DNA of 13,417 nucleotides, taken from Clostridia bacterium (GTDB taxonomy: Bacteria > Bacillota > Clostridia > Oscillospirales > CAG-382). Below are positions 8,154-13,417 of the stretch, piece by piece. Every line of letters begins with the position of its first letter. Position 1 is the stretch's first letter. The stretch lies in assembly GCA_017397605.1 (NCBI GenBank), contig JAFQII010000096.1, forward strand, positions 1 to 13,417, given 5' to 3'. A program made the position numbers and the translations under genes. Under the pieces are notes generated by a model. The model ran no database searches, was not told the origin of the DNA, and worked only from the letters and a program-made list of their open reading frames with translations.

Positions 8154-8182
8154 ATAGTAACACATCCGCAAAACTTTGTCAA
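8154..8182 (-). promoter_or_regulatory. Sigma-A-type promoter of the padR-DUF2812 operon
   Basis: On the - strand, a perfect TTGACA (8182-8177), a 17-base spacer and TACTAT (8159-8154). A shifted -10, TATAAG, is possible at 19 bases. Predicted initiation near 8147 puts the operator at about +6 to +31. Confidence 0.8.
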
Positions 8183-8224
8183 GTGGTTATGATACGCCCC
8201 GCAAAAAATCCCAAAAAGAAAAAA

Positions 8225-8305
8225 AGAGGGCGCTGCCCTCTGAAAACACCCGCTTAAGGAACTTTTTGCAAAAAGTTCCTTAAGAATCCTCAAAAACTCT
8301 ATTGC
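8225..8305 (+). repeat. Modular palindromic intergenic element, copy B
   Basis: Same design as the element at 2834-2916. A GC hairpin (AGAGGGC, loop GCT, GCCCTCT; 8225-8241) is followed by an A-rich joint and a perfect 32-base palindrome (8253-8284, centred on TTTTTG/CAAAAA), then a tail with CCTCAAAAACTCTATTGC. The orientation is the same as copy A, although it sits between the start of padR and the end of an unrelated - strand operon. No coding capacity. Confidence 0.7.
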
Positions 8306-8324
8306 CGAAAGCTATCGCTTTCGG
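8305..8324. repeat. Hairpin next to palindromic element B
   Basis: CCGAAAGC, loop TATC, GCTTTCGG: a perfect 8-bp stem directly following the repeat tail. It has no T run on either side. It probably belongs to the same intergenic structure. Confidence 0.5.
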
Positions 8325-8454
8325 GGAATTGTGCGTGTGAAAAGCTTTTAAAAACGCGTCAGCATTTTTGACGTCGGCGGTAGATGTGATGTTATTGATA
8401 ACGCTGTGCGCCGACTTGCAAACGGACAGTCCAACAAAAGTTTTCGGGGATTTT
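8325..8454. other. Intergenic stretch without recognised gene
   Basis: Part of the roughly 400-base gap between padR (start 8088) and the membrane protein gene (stop 8498). I see no convincing open frame with a ribosome binding site. Weak dyads are present: GTCGGCG (8373-8379) with CGCCGAC (8409-8415), and CGTCA/TGACG near 8357-8373. These may be parts of a larger folded element spanning 8225-8484. Confidence 0.4.
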
Positions 8455-8484
8455 AAAGGGGACTTTTTTCAAAAAGCCCCCTTT
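8455..8484 (-). terminator. Likely terminator of the membrane-protein operon
   Basis: AAAGGGG (8455-8461) pairs with CCCCTTT (8478-8484) and CTTTTT (8463-8468) with AAAAAG (8471-8476), with one A/C mismatch and a two-base loop, starting 13 bases beyond the stop at 8498-8500. The sequence beyond the stem on the - strand is not a good T run, so termination is plausible rather than certain. The CTTTTT/AAAAAG core resembles the palindromes of the two repeat elements. Confidence 0.5.
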
Positions 8485-8497
8485 GTGTTTGTTTGTA

Positions 8498-8929
8498 TCA
8501 GCCCAAACGCTTGCGGATCGCGGACGATGCGATCATGCAAATGCCGTAGACCGCCAGATAAACCAGCACGGCAAAGAAATAGTATGCGACGTACGCCTGC
8601 AGATCCAGCGTTGCGTCACCGACCAGGGACTGCGAAACCAGAACGATCGGCACAAACAGCACGACGATATGCAAAAAGCGCGTTGCGGCAGACGGAATGC
8701 GCAAGCGGAACAAGACAAACGAAAATCCAAAGATCAACGATGCCAACAGCAAAATTGCAAGCTTGCCGAGCAGATCTTCCGCCAACCCGACCAGCACCTG
8801 CGTCTCATCGGACGTGCGCCACGTCATCAGCCAGACTTCCAGCAAACTGCAGACCGTATAGCAAACGAGCGAACGCATCAGAGCAACAGCGCAAAAACGC
8901 TTGCCCCAACGCTCCTTGGTTTGTTCCAT
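8498..8929 (-). CDS. Small integral membrane protein with four helices (possibly DUF3021-like)
   Basis: A 143-residue protein with four hydrophobic segments at about 14-35, 54-75, 85-103 and 113-135, a charged N-terminus (MEQTKERWGKR) and a basic C-terminus (RKRLG). Size and layout resemble DUF3021-type proteins, but I see no motif that proves it, and no LytTR regulator (the usual companion) is adjacent. ATG 8929 overlaps the TAA of the preceding P-loop gene by one base (TAATG), so the two are translationally coupled. No catalytic residues stand out. Function unknown. Confidence 0.8.
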   Translation of the reverse strand: MEQTKERWGKRFCAVALMRSLVCYTVCSLLEVWLMTWRTSDETQVLVGLAEDLLGKLAILLLASLIFGFSFVLFRLRIPSAATRFLHIVVLFVPIVLVSQSLVGDATLDLQAYVAYYFFAVLVYLAVYGICMIASSAIRKRLG

Positions 8930-9336
8930 TACGCCATGTAAGCGCGTACCGTTTCGGAAAGCGCCGCGGGATCAACAGAAGCGGAAACCATAAACGCAAC
9001 GTTGTTCTTGGTCGTGATTGCCTCTGCCTTGACAAGGAACTCCTCGAGCTCCTCGACAGACTTGTTGCAGATCGCAAACGCGTTGTCGATAAAGACCTCG
9101 GTGATGTCGTAGTTTGCAGAGAGAATGCCGCAAAGATAGCCGTAAAGCTGATCTGCGCCTGCAATGCCGTAATCCTCAGTATCTACCAGACGTGCCTGAT
9201 AGCTCACGTCAAACGTCAGTTTTTTGCCTTTCTCGATGAAAACGATCGAGCCGTGGGACTCGCCGCACACCTTATTGACCTCTGCGATGAGGGCCTTGGT
9301 TTTGCCGGTACCTTTTACACCTGCTAACAGTTTCAT
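8929..9336 (-). CDS. Small P-loop ATP-binding protein of unknown function
   Basis: 135 residues starting at ATG 9336, with AAAGGAG 11 bases upstream. The N-terminus is a clear Walker A motif, GVKGTGKT (residues 6-13), and a Walker B-like strand ITEVFIDNA with Asp84 follows about 70 residues later. IVFIEKGKKLTFD and SYQARLVDTEDYGI are the other well-ordered stretches. It is shorter than most P-loop ATPases and lacks a visible partner domain. I believe similar small proteins are widespread in Clostridia as uncharacterised ATP-binding proteins, sometimes labelled PilT-like, but I would not assign motility. It lies 67 bases after pgi and is coupled to a membrane protein gene, which suggests the two act together. 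Confidence 0.85.
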   Translation of the reverse strand: MKLLAGVKGTGKTKALIAEVNKVCGESHGSIVFIEKGKKLTFDVSYQARLVDTEDYGIAGADQLYGYLCGILSANYDITEVFIDNAFAICNKSVEELEEFLVKAEAITTKNNVAFMVSASVDPAALSETVRAYMA

Positions 9337-9367
9337 AAATCGCTAAACTCCTTTTGGTTTAATCTTT

Positions 9368-9397
9368 GCGGGTTTGATAGCACCCGCAGCTTTTTTT
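9368..9397 (+). terminator. Terminator-like hairpin oriented for the + strand
   Basis: GCGGGT (9368-9373) pairs with ACCCGC (9382-9387) across eight bases, and a T7 run (9391-9397) follows after AGC. The T run exists only on the + strand, yet the flanking genes pgi and the P-loop gene are on the - strand. The 6-bp stem is short, so this may be chance or could end antisense transcription. Confidence 0.35.
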
Positions 9398-9403
9398 GTG
9401 ATG

Positions 9404-10741
9404 TCAAAGTTTTTTGATCTGCTCTTGCAAAAGCGCCTTTTGCTCCTCGTAGCCGGGCTTGCCCAACAGTGCAAACATGTTCTTTTTGTACGCCTCAACG
9501 CCGGGCTGGTCAAACGGGTTGACCTCCAGCAAATAGCCGCTTGCCGCACAAGCCAGCTCAAAGAAATAGATCAGTTCGCCCAGCGTACGCGCATCCTTGC
9601 GGTCGTATTTGATCATCAAGGTCTCCGTACCGCCCTGCTCATGGGCAAGCAACGTGCCCTGCATGGCTTTTTTGTTGATCTTGTAGAGAGAGTTACCCGC
9701 CAAAAAGTTGAGCCCGTCGGCGTTTTCTTCTTCAAACGGAACGTTCATGTCGCGTTCCTCGGGGGTGGAACGGGTACAAACCGTCTCAAACAAGATCGGA
9801 GAACCGTCCTGCACAAACTGTCCGAGCGAGTGCAGATCGGACGAATACACGACCGATGCGGGGAACAAGCCTTTTTTGTCCTTGCCCTCGCTCTCGCCGA
9901 ACAACTGCTTAAACCACTCGCCCATAAAACGGAACGACGGGTCGTAGCTTGCCAGAACTTCCACGGATCTGCCGCGTTCGAGATAGATGTTACGCAAAAC
10001 CGCATAGCGGTATGCGTCGTTGGTGATGCCGCCTGCAAACAACGCCTCGCGTTCCGCCGCCGCGCCTGCCATCAGCGCATCGATGTCGATGCCCGCGCAA
10101 GCGATCGGGAGCAGACCGACGGGTGTCAGCACCGAGAATCTGCCGCCGACGTTGTCGGGGATCACAAAGGTCTCGTAGCCGTTTGCGTCTGCAAGGGATT
10201 TGAGTGCACCGCGCGCACGGTCCGTCGTAGCGTAGATGCGTGCGTTCATTTCTTCTTTGGAATAGCGCTTTGCCATGTATTCACGCACGATGCGGAACGC
10301 GATCGCGCTCTCGGTCGTCGTGCCCGATTTGGAGATCACGTTGACGCTGATATCCTTGCCCTCGCAAAGCTCCAAAACGTCCTTGAGCTCCTCACCGTTA
10401 AAGGAATTGCCGATAAAATAGATATCGGGGGTGTGTTTGCGCATCTGGTTGTAGTACGCGCCCTGCAAAAACTCGATGACCGCGCGTGCGCCGAGGTAAG
10501 AGCCGCCGATGCCGATGACCAGCAGAATGTCGCTATCACGTCGAATCTTTTGGGATGCCGCCTTGATGCGTGCAAACTCCTCTTTATCATAATGAACGGG
10601 CAGGTCGATCCACCCGAGAAAATCGTTGCCTTTGCCGTTTTTTGCACGGATCATCGCATCCACTGCGGCGATACGGCTGTCAAATGCGGCGATGTCCGCG
10701 TCACCGACGGACTTGATGTGGGAATGCTGAAATGTAACCAT
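9404..10741 (-). CDS. pgi: Glucose-6-phosphate isomerase
   Basis: Interconverts glucose-6-phosphate and fructose-6-phosphate in glycolysis and gluconeogenesis. 445 residues, the usual length of the shorter bacterial PGI form. Motifs: VIGIGGSYLGARA (75-87), the phosphate-binding SKSGTTTE (137-144), GGRFSVLTPVGLLP (199-212), GEWFKQLFGESEGK (274-287) with catalytic Glu283, SDLHSLGQ (301-308), and the C-terminal FDQPGVEAYKK with Lys419. ATG 10741 is the only sensible start, because the frame closes nine codons upstream with no alternative start codon. No ribosome binding site sits at the normal distance; an AAGGA lies 24 bases upstream. Transcription comes from a full-consensus promoter at 10790-10818. 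Cytoplasmic. The P-loop and membrane protein genes follow. Confidence 0.98.
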   Translation of the reverse strand: MVTFQHSHIKSVGDADIAAFDSRIAAVDAMIRAKNGKGNDFLGWIDLPVHYDKEEFARIKAASQKIRRDSDILLVIGIGGSYLGARAVIEFLQGAYYNQMRKHTPDIYFIGNSFNGEELKDVLELCEGKDISVNVISKSGTTTESAIAFRIVREYMAKRYSKEEMNARIYATTDRARGALKSLADANGYETFVIPDNVGGRFSVLTPVGLLPIACAGIDIDALMAGAAAEREALFAGGITNDAYRYAVLRNIYLERGRSVEVLASYDPSFRFMGEWFKQLFGESEGKDKKGLFPASVVYSSDLHSLGQFVQDGSPILFETVCTRSTPEERDMNVPFEEENADGLNFLAGNSLYKINKKAMQGTLLAHEQGGTETLMIKYDRKDARTLGELIYFFELACAASGYLLEVNPFDQPGVEAYKKNMFALLGKPGYEEQKALLQEQIKKL

Positions 10742-10789
10742 TGGGGAAAAATACCGTTCTTTCTGTCCTTATCATAGTTTCACACTTAC

Positions 10790-10818
10790 ATTATACACGA
10801 TTCATACGCAATTGTCAA
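10790..10818 (-). promoter_or_regulatory. Full-consensus sigma-A promoter of pgi
   Basis: On the - strand, TTGACA (10818-10813), exactly 17 bases, then TATAAT (10795-10790). Both boxes are perfect. The -35 begins at the base after the TGA stop of the carboxypeptidase gene (10821-10819). Predicted initiation near 10783 gives a leader of about 41 bases. Confidence 0.92.
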
Positions 10819-12024
10819 TCACAAAACTGCGAATATGTTTGTGAAAATTCTTTGAATGATGTCGCCAAAGCCGATTTTTTTGACACTTTCCGCCGCGCAG
10901 ACGTTTGCACACGCCAAAACCTCGCCGTTTTGGGCAAACGTAACCGTCCCCAGCACCTGTCCTTTCTCCACGGGCGCGTCGATGCGTTCGGGCAGCTCGA
11001 GCGTCTGCGTCAGCTCTGCCGAGCCTTTTTCCAGCAACACCGACGGCGGTGTGCAGGTCAGAGAGACGGTTTCGGCAACGCCTCTGCCGACCGCGATGCA
11101 ATCGGGCAAGCTTACCTCGGGCGTGTGCACGCCGTAATTTGCAAAGCCAAAGTCCAAAAGCTGCTTGGCAAGCGCAAAGCGGTCCTCGCTCGTCGATGCA
11201 CCCAAAACAACGGCGATCAACTGCATGCCGTCCCGCTCGGCTGTTCCCGAAAGGCAGTACCCTGCCTCTCCCGTAAAGCCCGTTTTCATGCCGTTTGCAC
11301 CCTTGTAAAAGCGCACGAGCTTGTTGGTGTTGGCAAGCCCAAACGTTCCGCCGCGGATCGTGTCCATCCAGATGGTCGTGTAGTCAAGGACAAGCGGGTG
11401 GCTCAAGAGTGCGCGCGTCGTCAGCGCGACGTCTTTTGCACAGGAATAATGCCCCTCGGCGGGCAAGCCGTTGGTGTTGACAAAATGCGTGTCGGTCAAG
11501 CCCAATGCGGTGCATTTTTCGTTCATGGCGGAGATAAAGGACTCCTCGCTCCCGCAGACCGCTTCCGCAAGCGCGACCGTTGCGTCGTTGGCAGATACGA
11601 CGATCAGGGATTTGAGCAGATCGTCGACGGACATCTGTTCGCCCGCTTCGAGATAAACTTGCGAGCCACCCATGGAAGCGGCGCGCTCACTCACCGTGAT
11701 CATGTCATTCAGCGCAAGCTTGCCCGCGTCGATCGCTTCCATGATCAACAACGTCGCCATGACCTTGGTGACGCTTGCAATCGGCAAATGCGCCGTCTCG
11801 TTTTCGGCATACAAAACCGTGCCCGTGGACGCTTCCATCAAAATACAGCCCTTTGCCGCGATACTGCTGACAAATGTACCCGTCTGTACCTCTTGTCTGT
11901 ACCAAAATTCTTCGTCTGCAAACAAAAATGGATAGACCTGCGCGCGCTCCGTCGCACCGACGGGCAACCACGACGCGTGCATCACGACAAAAACACAAAG
12001 CAAAACCAAAAATAACCGTTTCAT
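10819..12024 (-). CDS. D-alanyl-D-alanine carboxypeptidase (low-molecular-weight penicillin-binding protein, DacF/PBP5 type)
   Basis: Removes the terminal D-alanine from peptidoglycan stem peptides outside the cell, which limits cross-linking. Starting at ATG 12024 it has 401 residues and a signal peptide (MKRLFLVLLCVFVVMH..., cleavage near GATE, about residue 24). The three peptidase S11 motifs are intact: Ser84-Val-Thr-Lys87, Ser144-Ala-Asn146 and Lys247-Thr-Gly249. A beta-rich PBP5 C-terminal domain follows (about 300-375), and the end IGFGDIIQRIFTNIFAVL is an amphipathic helix typical of membrane attachment. The open frame extends to 12150, but that part lacks secretion features. AAAGGA lies about 13 bases before the ATG, a little far. 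It is divergent from guaA and upstream of pgi with no terminator between, so read-through into pgi is possible. Confidence 0.95.
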   Translation of the reverse strand: MKRLFLVLLCVFVVMHASWLPVGATERAQVYPFLFADEEFWYRQEVQTGTFVSSIAAKGCILMEASTGTVLYAENETAHLPIASVTKVMATLLIMEAIDAGKLALNDMITVSERAASMGGSQVYLEAGEQMSVDDLLKSLIVVSANDATVALAEAVCGSEESFISAMNEKCTALGLTDTHFVNTNGLPAEGHYSCAKDVALTTRALLSHPLVLDYTTIWMDTIRGGTFGLANTNKLVRFYKGANGMKTGFTGEAGYCLSGTAERDGMQLIAVVLGASTSEDRFALAKQLLDFGFANYGVHTPEVSLPDCIAVGRGVAETVSLTCTPPSVLLEKGSAELTQTLELPERIDAPVEKGQVLGTVTFAQNGEVLACANVCAAESVKKIGFGDIIQRIFTNIFAVL

Positions 12025-12156
12025 CCGATCCAACCGTTCCTTTCCTTTTTCACACCATATGCGCACAGAGCCGCGTCTATGCCATGCATGCAAAAAGCAC
12101 GTGCATGACAGGAATATTTTTGTGAAATTTTTTGGTAAAAAATTTATCAAAAATAC
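12025..12156. other. Divergent intergenic region between the carboxypeptidase and guaA genes
   Basis: It holds the carboxypeptidase leader, but no promoter for that gene that I would defend. A bulged hairpin, CATGCATGC (12083-12091) with GCA (12097-12099) and TGCATG (12102-12107), lies in the middle and could be a regulator site. The part nearest guaA is AT-rich. Confidence 0.4.
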
Positions 12157-12185
12157 TTTACGAAGCGAAAAGTTTGCGGTATAAT
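12157..12185 (+). promoter_or_regulatory. Promoter of guaA
   Basis: TTTACG (12157-12162), a 17-base spacer and a perfect TATAAT (12180-12185). Initiation near 12192 gives a leader of about 30 bases, too short for a purine riboswitch. The GGAGG ribosome binding site (12210-12214) is seven bases before the ATG. Confidence 0.8.
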
Positions 12186-12221
12186 GTCAGTTGTAAAAGA
12201 AGTTTTTTTGGAGGTTTTTCC

Positions 12222-13223
12222 ATGCAAAGCAATCTTCGACCCGAATCCATGGCACGCATTACCACGGCTGAACTGGCAAATGCGTTTATCGACGAGCAAG
12301 TTGCGCAGGTACGCGCACAAGTCGGTGACAAAAAAGTTCTTTTGGCACTGTCGGGCGGCGTCGACTCTTCTGTCGTAGCGGCGCTTTTGATCAAAGCAAT
12401 CGGCAAGCAGTTGATCTGCGTCCACGTCAACCACGGTCTCATGCGCAAGGGCGAGAGCGAGGGTGTCATCGAGATGTTCCGCGAGAGAATGGATGCCAAC
12501 CTGATCTACGTCGATGCCACCGATCATTTTCTCGGTCTTTTGGCAGGCGTTTCCGACCCCGAGCGCAAGCGCAAGATCATCGGCAAGGAGTTTATCACCG
12601 TGTTTGCGGAAGAAGCACGCAAGCAGGAAGGCATCTCTTTCCTGGCGCAGGGTACGATCTACCCCGACATTCTGGAGTCCTTTAAGCAGGCAGAGGGCAA
12701 AAAAGCCGTCAAGTCTCACCACAACGTCGGCGGTCTGCCCGAGGGTATGCAGTTTGAGCTGGTAGAACCCGTCAAGCTGCTTTATAAGGACGAGGTCCGC
12801 GTTGTCGGCGAGGCGCTGGGGCTTCCCCACGCAATGGTTTACCGCCAGCCGTTCCCCGGTCCGGGTCTGGGCGTTCGCTGCCTTGGTGCAATCACGCGCG
12901 ACCGTCTGCACGCTCTGCGCGAGGCGGATGCGATTCTGCGCGAGGAGTTTGACAAAAACGGTCTGGCAGGCAAGGTCTGGCAGTATTTTGTCGTTGTTCC
13001 GGATATCAAGAGCGTCGGCGTCAAGGACGAAAGCCGCTACGAGGGCTGGCCCGCAATTATCCGCGCGGTCAATACCTCCGACGCCATGAGCGCGACCATC
13101 GAGGAAATCCCCTACGCGCTCCTGCACCACATCACCGACCGCATCACCCGCGAGGTAGAAGGCATCAACCGCGTCCTGTACGACCTCACGCCGAAGCCCG
13201 TCGGCACGATCGAGTGGGAATGA
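12222..13223 (+). CDS. guaA: GMP synthetase ATP-pyrophosphatase subunit, without glutaminase domain
   Basis: Converts XMP to GMP with ATP and ammonia, the last step of guanine nucleotide synthesis. 333 residues from ATG 12222, preceded by GGAGG seven bases upstream. The PP-loop SGGVDSS (44-50) marks the N-type ATP pyrophosphatase fold, followed by HVNHGLMRKGE (68-78), GTIYPDILES (144-153), KSHHNVGGLPE (164-174), and the GMP synthetase dimerisation domain with QPFPGPGLGVRCLGAI (209-224), ending in the typical TIEWE. Ordinary bacterial GuaA is about 510 residues with an N-terminal class I glutamine amidotransferase domain. That domain is absent here, and no Cys-His-Glu glutaminase occurs elsewhere in the window. 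The two-subunit form is known from archaea. The upstream sequence is a promoter region, so this is not a frameshift or truncation. A glutaminase subunit may be encoded elsewhere. Confidence 0.95.
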   Translation: MQSNLRPESMARITTAELANAFIDEQVAQVRAQVGDKKVLLALSGGVDSSVVAALLIKAIGKQLICVHVNHGLMRKGESEGVIEMFRERMDANLIYVDATDHFLGLLAGVSDPERKRKIIGKEFITVFAEEARKQEGISFLAQGTIYPDILESFKQAEGKKAVKSHHNVGGLPEGMQFELVEPVKLLYKDEVRVVGEALGLPHAMVYRQPFPGPGLGVRCLGAITRDRLHALREADAILREEFDKNGLAGKVWQYFVVVPDIKSVGVKDESRYEGWPAIIRAVNTSDAMSATIEEIPYALLHHITDRITREVEGINRVLYDLTPKPVGTIEWE

Positions 13224-13233
13224 CCCACGGTAT

Positions 13234-13266
13234 CCGAAAAAGCCTTGATTTATAAGGGTTTTTCGG
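13234..13266 (+). repeat. Hairpin directly after guaA
   Basis: CCGAAAAA (13234-13241) pairs with TTTTTCGG (13259-13266), with an inner CCTT/AAGG. No T run follows, so on its own it is a weak terminator; it may be an RNA-stabilising or processing structure. Confidence 0.5.
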
Positions 13267-13300
13267 CTCTCCAAAGGCTTCCTGCGGACAAATTGAGGAC

Positions 13301-13417
13301 ATGGCTCCATTAGGGAGAATAATGTCAAAGCGTTATTACGCTCTCAAATCTAACTGTTTTTGGTTGGATTTGAGAGCGTTTTTTATTCTTTATCCACCCA
13401 TTTCTCTCATGTCTCTG
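13301..13417 (+). other. Open frame running off the window end, coding status unclear
   Basis: A frame open from about 13256 to the window end contains ATG 13301 and ATG 13322. The second has AGGGAG four bases upstream and would begin MSKRYYALKSNC. The frame passes straight through the strong terminator palindrome, whose arms would encode ALKSN and WLDLRAF. That argues against a real gene, but the ribosome binding site deserves mention. Confidence 0.2.
13338..13384 (+). terminator. Strong intrinsic terminator downstream of guaA
   Basis: A 17-bp stem with one G-U pair: ACGCTCTCAAATCTAAC (13338-13354) with GTTGGATTTGAGAGCGT (13363-13379), an eight-base loop, and then a run of Ts to 13384. It lies 115 bases after the guaA stop. 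Confidence 0.88.

Noticed and set aside
8368..9327. + strand open frame (319 codons) covering the membrane protein and P-loop genes
   Set aside because: It overlaps two coupled - strand genes with ribosome binding sites and good protein features, and starts inside a noncoding structured region.
9374..10777. Long + strand open frame (467 codons) antisense to pgi
   Set aside because: pgi on the - strand has every family motif and a perfect promoter; the + frame has a low-complexity Arg/His-rich composition typical of a shadow frame.
12083..12107. CATGCATGC...GCACGTGCATG dyad as an operator for the carboxypeptidase gene
   Set aside because: The stem is bulged and I find no defensible promoter beside it, so there is nothing to anchor a regulatory role.
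12025..12221. Guanine or other purine riboswitch upstream of guaA
   Set aside because: The TATAAT at 12180-12185 leaves a leader of about 30 bases, too short for a purine aptamer.
12147..13328. - strand open frame (393 codons) antisense to guaA
   Set aside because: The guaA frame is unmistakable; the antisense frame is a by-product of codon bias.

Overview
The window looks like a chromosomal segment from a Gram-positive Clostridia-type Firmicute. Oscillospiraceae/Ruminococcaceae-like is my best guess, but I cannot fix the genus. The reasons are sigma-A-type promoters with 17-base spacers, AAAGGAG-type ribosome binding sites, a surface protein with a C-terminal membrane anchor, a low-molecular-weight D,D-carboxypeptidase, a PadR-DUF2812 operon, an ECF sigma/zf-HC2 anti-sigma pair, and AT-rich palindromic intergenic elements in a moderately GC-rich coding background. 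No tRNA, rRNA, CRISPR array, transposase or phage gene was seen.

Layout. (1) Bases 1-2825, + strand: the 3' three quarters of ligA (NAD-dependent DNA ligase), followed 18 bases later by an FAD-dependent oxidoreductase. (2) 2834-2958: a palindromic intergenic element and a bidirectional terminator where converging transcription meets. (3) 2957-12024: ten genes, all on the - strand. In transcription order (right to left) they are: a D-alanyl-D-alanine carboxypeptidase; pgi, with a full-consensus promoter; a small P-loop ATPase and a four-helix membrane protein; a PadR repressor with two DUF2812 membrane proteins; an ECF sigma factor, its membrane anti-sigma factor and an unknown membrane-anchored protein, joined by ATGA overlaps; and a secreted SGNH/GDSL-type hydrolase with its own promoter. 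(4) 12157-13384, + strand: guaA encoding only the ATP-pyrophosphatase part of GMP synthetase, ending at a strong terminator.

How the genes work together. ligA, pgi and guaA are housekeeping functions (DNA joining, glycolysis, purine synthesis). The carboxypeptidase trims peptidoglycan stem peptides. The padR operon carries a dyad operator just downstream of its promoter and is probably autorepressed. The sigma operon has an ECF-like promoter in front of the sigma gene and is probably autoactivated and held by the zinc-binding membrane anti-sigma factor. It lies directly upstream of the surface hydrolase, so a cell-envelope response is plausible but not shown.

Most interesting signals. (a) Two copies of a modular palindromic element (2834-2916 and 8225-8305) differ at three stem pairs, and all three differences are compensated. 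(b) A 14-base inverted repeat brackets the -10 box of the hydrolase gene and overlaps its ribosome binding site. (c) GMP synthetase lacks the glutamine amidotransferase domain. (d) The pgi promoter is TTGACA-17-TATAAT and starts at the base after the preceding gene's stop codon. No complete new defence or mobile system was found.
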